Origin: Armatimonadetes bacterium Uphvl-Ar1 | GTDB lineage: Bacteria > Armatimonadota > Fimbriimonadia > Fimbriimonadales > Fimbriimonadaceae | Length of the DNA: 64,000 nt | NCBI GenBank assembly: GCA_002162075.1 | Contig: CP021423.1 | Location: forward strand, 1,612,001 to 1,676,000 | Reading direction: 5' to 3' | In this document: positions 60,482 through 64,000 of the stretch, one piece after another | How positions within the stretch are numbered: the stretch's first letter is position 1 | Layout: every line of letters starts with the position of its first letter | Translations under genes and position numbers: made by a program | Notes under the pieces: model-generated | Database searches by the model: none | Told to the model about the DNA's origin: nothing | What the model saw: the letters and a program-made list of their open reading frames with translations, nothing else

Positions 60482-60751
60482 ATGGCCAACTGCTACCTAT
60501 GCGGAAAACCGCTCAAAGAATCTCGATATCGCCTGCGCCGCCGTGTGAAGACCGGCGAGTGGGTTCGGCGAGACTACCGATCCGGGAAGCCTTCATCCGT
60601 CCAGAACCGCTTCGGACCAAGGATCGTCTGCCAGGGCTGTGCGAAGCGAATCGATGCTCGGGACTTGAGAGGTGCTCGTTTGCAGTGGATTCAATTGGGA
60701 GTTGCGGTCGCGGCGATTGCCTACTTGATCCTGACCGCCCGGTTTGTGTGA
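60482..60751 (+). CDS. small zinc-ribbon protein with C-terminal membrane helix
   Basis: From ATG 60482 the 89 residues begin MANCYLCGKPLKESRYRLRRRVKTGEWVRRDYRSGK and contain CxxC at the start and a second pair (VCQGCAKRID) later, a zinc ribbon. The end is hydrophobic (WIQLGVAVAAIAYLILTARFV), a tail-anchor. The longer upstream frame is less likely. Its last 239 bases overlap the opposing recombinase frame, which raises doubt about one of the two. The zinc and membrane pattern makes this one credible. Confidence 0.65.
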   Translation: MANCYLCGKPLKESRYRLRRRVKTGEWVRRDYRSGKPSSVQNRFGPRIVCQGCAKRIDARDLRGARLQWIQLGVAVAAIAYLILTARFV

Positions 60752-62288
60752 GATCGGCTTGATATTGCTTGACAATTTCCTGTAAGGCTCCGAATTCGTG
60801 GGTAACCGTGTTCGAAAACTCAACGCCTCGGTCTACCACGTTCAAAGTTGATGCCTCAATGTTGGTTCTTACTCGCTCTAGGAGCGATTTCCCAGGTGTT
60901 CGAAATCCAGTCTCTGGATCAAAAAGTACACCTTGGGGAAACATGAACCGCATGAGGTCTTTTTTGAACTCTAATGAAAACGCTTTCCATCTTGCCCCAA
61001 TGGTCTCCAGGAACTCGCGTGCAAACGCGACGAGTTCTGAAGAGTCCCATATCTCAGATTTCTTTGCAAGGCGAGTAGAAATTTCTGCTAATTCTTCTGT
61101 GATTCGACCAAGCTGCACTCTGGCAATGTCATCCGGAATCACCCCGGAGGCATTCTTGATTGCTATTGAGCCCGCAAGCTCGTCAAGTTCAGCCTTACGG
61201 GACAGATCTCGCTCTGAAAGCATCTGTGCTTCTTCAGTCACGCGATCGTGCGTTCGGCAAAGCTCGGCGTTGATCGCATCCCACTCTGAATCAATCAGCT
61301 GATAACCGTTCAGGAATTGATCGAACAGCTCTTCAACTTTGTGTTTTGGGTAGTTCGTTCTAGGGCAGGCCATGCAGCGGTAGTAAGCGTAGCGATTGCC
61401 ACTCTTGCTCCGCGCCCAGTACCCCGTCAATAACTTGCCACACTCGCATAGTGCAGTGCCTCGAATCGGAAAGTCTTCCCGCTCAACTTGATACTGCTGG
61501 GGATTGTTTGAGGGGCGCAAAGCACGTCGAGCTAGAACGGCAATGTTCTCAGTTACCAGAGGAACGAAGGGCGGGGCGGAATCAAACGTGCCGCCAAACG
61601 AAACTATCTTGCCCAAATACATGGGGTTCTCAATCATGGAGTAGAACCTCGTTCGACTGAGTGGCATCCCAGCAGCTTGCATCCGCCTCCAAATGATTGG
61701 TGCACTCTGATGCCCAAAGGCCAACTGTTCGAAGGCTTCCTTTACGAACGGGGCTTGTTCGGGGTGCGGTTCTATGTTGCCCTTGCCGTTGACTCGAACG
61801 TTTCTGTATCCAAAAGGTGCTGGCCAGACCCAACGGCCTTGCGAAACTGCTTCAACCATGCCTCCCCTACTCCGCTCTGATCTGATCTCGTTGTCGAACT
61901 GCGCAACCGAAGCAAGGATGGTCTCCGTGAAGCGACCAACGGGTGTATCCTCGATCTTCTCGCCAATCGACTCCAATCTTACTTTTAGCTTGGAAAGTCG
62001 GACGCGAAGGCCTGTGTAGTCAGAGACATTTCGAGCAAGCCTGTCGATTTTTGGGATGATGACGACGGTCGGCGGGGGTGTTGTATCAGCGCAAAATCGG
62101 AGCATTTCTTGAAGAATTGGTCGCTGATCGGTCTTGGCACTTTGCCCCTCTTCCCGGAAGATTCGAACCAAGCAATATCCCTGATTTTCAGCGTACGTCT
62201 TTACTTGCTTCTCCTGAGTGTCCAGGGAACTACCATCGTCAACTTGCTTCTGGGATGAGACGCGGATGTAGGCTACTGCTGTTTCCAT
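60513..62288 (-). CDS. large serine recombinase
   Basis: Resolvase domain: AYIRVSSQKQ (catalytic Ser11), SLDTQEKQ, IPKIDRLARN and FTETILASVAQFDNEIRSERSRGGM. Recombinase domain: WVWPAPFGYRNVRVNGKGNIEPHPEQAPFVKEAFEQLA and MYLGKIV. Zinc ribbon: CECGKLLTGYWARSKSGNRYAYYRCMAC. A coiled coil follows. Such proteins integrate and excise mobile DNA without a Holliday junction. The last about 70 residues (from SGSSRQSPRP) have no recombinase character and run antisense to the zinc-ribbon gene. The original end may be near 60750. It overlaps a small upstream frame by 16 bases. Confidence 0.9.
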   Translation of the reverse strand: METAVAYIRVSSQKQVDDGSSLDTQEKQVKTYAENQGYCLVRIFREEGQSAKTDQRPILQEMLRFCADTTPPPTVVIIPKIDRLARNVSDYTGLRVRLSKLKVRLESIGEKIEDTPVGRFTETILASVAQFDNEIRSERSRGGMVEAVSQGRWVWPAPFGYRNVRVNGKGNIEPHPEQAPFVKEAFEQLAFGHQSAPIIWRRMQAAGMPLSRTRFYSMIENPMYLGKIVSFGGTFDSAPPFVPLVTENIAVLARRALRPSNNPQQYQVEREDFPIRGTALCECGKLLTGYWARSKSGNRYAYYRCMACPRTNYPKHKVEELFDQFLNGYQLIDSEWDAINAELCRTHDRVTEEAQMLSERDLSRKAELDELAGSIAIKNASGVIPDDIARVQLGRITEELAEISTRLAKKSEIWDSSELVAFAREFLETIGARWKAFSLEFKKDLMRFMFPQGVLFDPETGFRTPGKSLLERVRTNIEASTLNVVDRGVEFSNTVTHEFGALQEIVKQYQADLTQTGRSGSSRQSPRPQLPIESTANEHLSSPEHRFASHSPGRRSLVRSGSGRMKASRIGSLAEPTRRSSHGGAGDIEIL

Positions 62289-62461
62289 TCCTTGTAAGCG
62301 TTATAGATTAGCTGGGCGAGTGCGCGAGCTTCCTCGCGCTTAATGTCGCGTATTTCTTCCTCGTTGGCAAGCTCCTGTTGAACTTTGAATGGACTCGCGT
62401 CCATGTCACCTCGGAAGGTGAGTATTTGAAGGGGTGTGCTGGGGAAGGGTGACTTGGACAT
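62273..62461 (-). CDS. small protein upstream of the serine recombinase
   Basis: From ATG 62461 the frame MSKSPFPSTPLQILTFRGDMDASPFKVQQELANEEEIRDIKREEARALAQLIYNAYKEWKQQ gives 62 residues with an acidic-basic helical C-terminus. Its stop overlaps the recombinase start by 16 bases. ATG 62404 is an alternative start. No ribosome site is clear for either. It may be a cofactor of the recombinase or a remnant. No family is recognised. Confidence 0.45.
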   Translation of the reverse strand: MSKSPFPSTPLQILTFRGDMDASPFKVQQELANEEEIRDIKREEARALAQLIYNAYKEWKQQ

Positions 62462-62575
62462 GAATCCAAGCCTAGACGGCGAATAGAAGCTCGAAAAACC
62501 GTTCCAAAGCCCCGCACCGCTTGCATCGACGTACAAGGACTTGTCGGCTTTTGTTCGGTCTGGTGCAATGGGTGC

Positions 62576-63010
62576 ATGCACAAACCACCCCCAACCCAGG
62601 CCTTCGGGCCGGTCATCAATCGGGTTTCCGATCTGATGATTCACACCAATCGGTACGCTTTCCACGGCGTCACTCGTCTGGCTGTCGATGCTAAGGTGAG
62701 TCCTTCATCAGTCTCCCGGCTGATCAACGGCAAGATGAACCCAAGCTTCGCCCTGGTTGCCCGGATCACCACTGCCCTGGAGCAAACGCTCGGCTACCGG
62801 ATAGACCCGAGAGACTTGGTGGCTGAGCTTGGAAGGTTCTTGACACCGCATACCTGCGATCTAGCTAGTTGCCAGGGGTGCCTCCCTGAGAATGCAACCG
62901 ATGAATTTGGTGATATCAAACCTACCTTTGCCGGGGTTAAACCCGGGAAATGGGTGACCTCACGCCATCCAAAAGGCTATCTCGAAACAAAGAAAGGAGA
63001 ATCAAAATGA
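62576..63010 (+). CDS. XRE-type helix-turn-helix regulator with Cys motif
   Basis: The 144 residues contain a typical HTH (HGVTRLAVDAKVSPSSVSRLINGKMNPSFALVARITTALEQTLG). A Cys cluster (HTCDLASCQGCLP) follows that may bind a metal or Fe-S, and then a basic tail. It is divergent from the recombinase gene and begins a plus-strand series with ATGA overlaps (nuclease-like gene, helical protein, replication-type protein). It is probably the regulator of this module. Confidence 0.8.
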   Translation: MHKPPPTQAFGPVINRVSDLMIHTNRYAFHGVTRLAVDAKVSPSSVSRLINGKMNPSFALVARITTALEQTLGYRIDPRDLVAELGRFLTPHTCDLASCQGCLPENATDEFGDIKPTFAGVKPGKWVTSRHPKGYLETKKGESK

Positions 63011-63513
63011 CTAACCAAACGATGCTTCATGTTTTGCAAGGAAGTTCCTTGCACAGTCTTTTGTTACTGACTTCAAAAGTGCTTTCTCGGTCAGGATTTG
63101 GTGAAGTCCAGGTGCTAGATCGCAGGGAAACGCGTCAAAAATCTCGCTTCGGCGGACATGAGCTGATGTGCGAGAGCACGTTTGGCTCGCTTCCCGTGAA
63201 AGTGATTGTCAAGGTGATCAATGATTCAGTCCGGCTCAGGATGCTGGATGAACTCGTTGGAGCGGTCCAGCGCACGAAGGCTGATCTCGGAATCATTGTC
63301 TCCCCTCGTCACGTTACCGCCTCCGCCCGAAAGCTTCAAGACCACTACAAAGCCTCTCGGGTGAACATCATTGATGGGACTGAACTTGCGGACCGACTCA
63401 CTCGCCTCGGCATTGGTGTAAGACCCAAGGGTGACGTGGACTTCCAGTTCTTCGGCGCGTTGGAGGAGGTCGGACACCGGGTCACCGCGTTCATGAAAAT
63501 GGGGGCGCGATGA
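63007..63513 (+). CDS. Mrr-type restriction endonuclease-like protein
   Basis: ATG at 63007 overlaps the regulator stop (ATGA) and has AAAGGAG upstream. The 168 residues (MTNQTMLHVLQGSSLHSLLLLTSKVLSRSGFGEVQVLDRR, FGGHELMCESTFGSLPVKVIVKVINDSVRLRMLDELVGAVQRTKADLGIIVSPRHV) read like an Mrr_cat domain, with a hydrophobic strand, V-x-V-K and a later helix. The usual D-x(n)-E/QxK residues are not all intact (ESTFG ... VIVKVI), so nuclease activity is uncertain. It may be a regulatory or DNA-binding derivative. Confidence 0.65.
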   Translation: MTNQTMLHVLQGSSLHSLLLLTSKVLSRSGFGEVQVLDRRETRQKSRFGGHELMCESTFGSLPVKVIVKVINDSVRLRMLDELVGAVQRTKADLGIIVSPRHVTASARKLQDHYKASRVNIIDGTELADRLTRLGIGVRPKGDVDFQFFGALEEVGHRVTAFMKMGAR

Positions 63514-63920
63514 GCCTTGATCGGAAGACAAAGCTCGCGGTTGAGCTGTACAAACTGGGCGTCTCCAAAGATGGCGTGATCGAACTCCTCGCCCACTTCA
63601 GTGAGGACGAAATAGAGCGACAACTGATCTACCTTCCGTACCGCCGCGCAAAACGAAAAGAAGCCTTCATAGTGGATGCAATAAAGAAAAGCTACTCACC
63701 TCCTAAGGAATACTACTATGCCCAGACTAAAGCTGACCTTGCCGCCGCCTTCGACGCCGTGGACCAAGGTTCCCAACGTGCTCTTCGACAAGGTGATTCC
63801 GAATCTCAAGGACACGGAACTCCGGATTCTCCTGATCCTGATCCGGCAAACCTCGGGCTGGCAGCGAGAGAACCAGACGATCATGCTGACCTACCGAACT
63901 TTGATGGCACGATCCGGTAG
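63510..63920 (+). CDS. small helical protein of replication module
   Basis: ATG at 63510 overlaps the previous stop (ATGA). The first about 75 residues (MSLDRKTKLAVELYKLGVSKDGVIELLAHFSEDEIERQLIYLPYRRAKRKEAFIVDAIKKSYSPPKEYYYA) match a helical domain known from plasmid/phage replication modules (EIERQLxYLPxRxAKxxxAFIVxAI). The rest continues in frame across the start of the replication gene at 63718 and is of low complexity. The true end may be earlier. Function unknown. Confidence 0.65.
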   Translation: MSLDRKTKLAVELYKLGVSKDGVIELLAHFSEDEIERQLIYLPYRRAKRKEAFIVDAIKKSYSPPKEYYYAQTKADLAAAFDAVDQGSQRALRQGDSESQGHGTPDSPDPDPANLGLAAREPDDHADLPNFDGTIR

Positions 63921-64000
63921 AGGTCATGATGCGGTTTCCCGTGCTTTACGAACACTGCGAGACCTCGGACTTATCCACAAGCGACGTTCATTCGTGCAAC
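63718..64000 (+). CDS. replication protein, phage O/RepA-type N-terminus (partial)
   Basis: From ATG 63718 (AAGGA eight bases upstream) the sequence reads MPRLKLTLPPPSTPWTKVPNVLFDKVIPNLKDTELRILLILIRQTSGWQRENQTIMLTYRTLMARSGRGHDAVSRALRTLRDLGLIHKRR. This is the winged HTH found at the N-terminus of phage replication proteins and many plasmid initiators (T-E-L-R-I-L-L ... T-x-x-x-L-x-x-R-S-G-R-x-x-x-x-V-S-R-A-L). The gene runs off the window edge, so the rest of the replication domain and the island's end are unseen. Confidence 0.8.
   Translation, partial: MPRLKLTLPPPSTPWTKVPNVLFDKVIPNLKDTELRILLILIRQTSGWQRENQTIMLTYRTLMARSGRGHDAVSRALRTLRDLGLIHKRRSFVQ

Noticed and set aside
36303-64000. Second copy of the tRNA-Arg 3' end as attR within the window
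   Set aside because: I scanned for GATTCCCTCCGGGGCC and its reverse complement and found only the tRNA itself, so no right boundary is called.

Overview
The window looks like a chromosome segment of a bacterium of the Armatimonadota (Fimbriimonadia-like). This is inferred from a type IV pilin-like protein with a short R-x-A-FTLIELLVVIAIIAILAA start, the futalosine route to menaquinone (MqnE), glycine-rich LTxxQ/Spy-like exported proteins and a rearranged ribosomal protein cluster. No sequence search was possible, so the phylum is a judgement from family resemblance.

Bases 1-36,300 are core genome. First come a GGDEF tail, a pilin-like protein, arsC-like, mqnE, dxr plus an enlarged RseP-type protease, a TIM-barrel protein and an aquaporin. 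Next (7.7-12.9 kb, minus strand) is an envelope-type cluster: two Spy-like proteins, a ferritin-like lipoprotein and a two-component system whose kinase is interrupted. After tRNA-Ser(GGA) and a NIF3 protein comes the ribosomal region (14.3-28.1 kb, read right to left): rpsL-rpsG-fusA-tuf-rpsJ, a membrane HhH protein, an Ig-like protein, rplC-rplD-rplW-rplB, a LolA-like protein, then rpsS-rplV-rpsC-rplP-rpmC-rpsQ-rplN-rplX-rplE. Intrinsic terminators after rpsJ, rplB and rplE cut the usual str-S10-spc series into separate units, and the usual rpsN-rpsH-rplF continuation is missing. A fasciclin protein, an MscS channel, a large probable glycosidase-like protein, a CPPC redox protein and a frameshifted folC follow.

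At 36,303 a tRNA-Arg(CCT) gene is followed at once by four 9-bp repeats and a tyrosine integrase. From here to the window end (at least 27.6 kb) is a mobile island; its far attachment site is not in the window. It carries a three-gene operon of unknown role (small helical protein, HExxH metalloprotease, dCTP-deaminase-like protein), plasmid-type small genes, and a 14.6-kb co-directional defence operon (57.6 to 43.0 kb). That operon holds an IetA-like AAA+ ATPase and IetS-like subtilase, HsdM, HsdS, a NucS-like nuclease, HsdR, a YgjP-like metallopeptidase, a small protein, and two CD-NTase-like nucleotidyltransferases flanking an S-4TM pore-type effector. The right end holds an ArdC antirestriction protein, a large serine recombinase, an SOS/ABC-like ATPase between zinc-ribbon proteins, and the start of a regulator-nuclease-replication operon cut by the window edge.

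The best candidates for undescribed biology are the metalloprotease/Dcd-like operon at 37.6-40.0 kb and the paired-nucleotidyltransferase/S-4TM unit at 43.0-45.8 kb. Two core genes (folC and the histidine kinase) carry one-base deficits at C/G runs, which may be assembly errors rather than real mutations.
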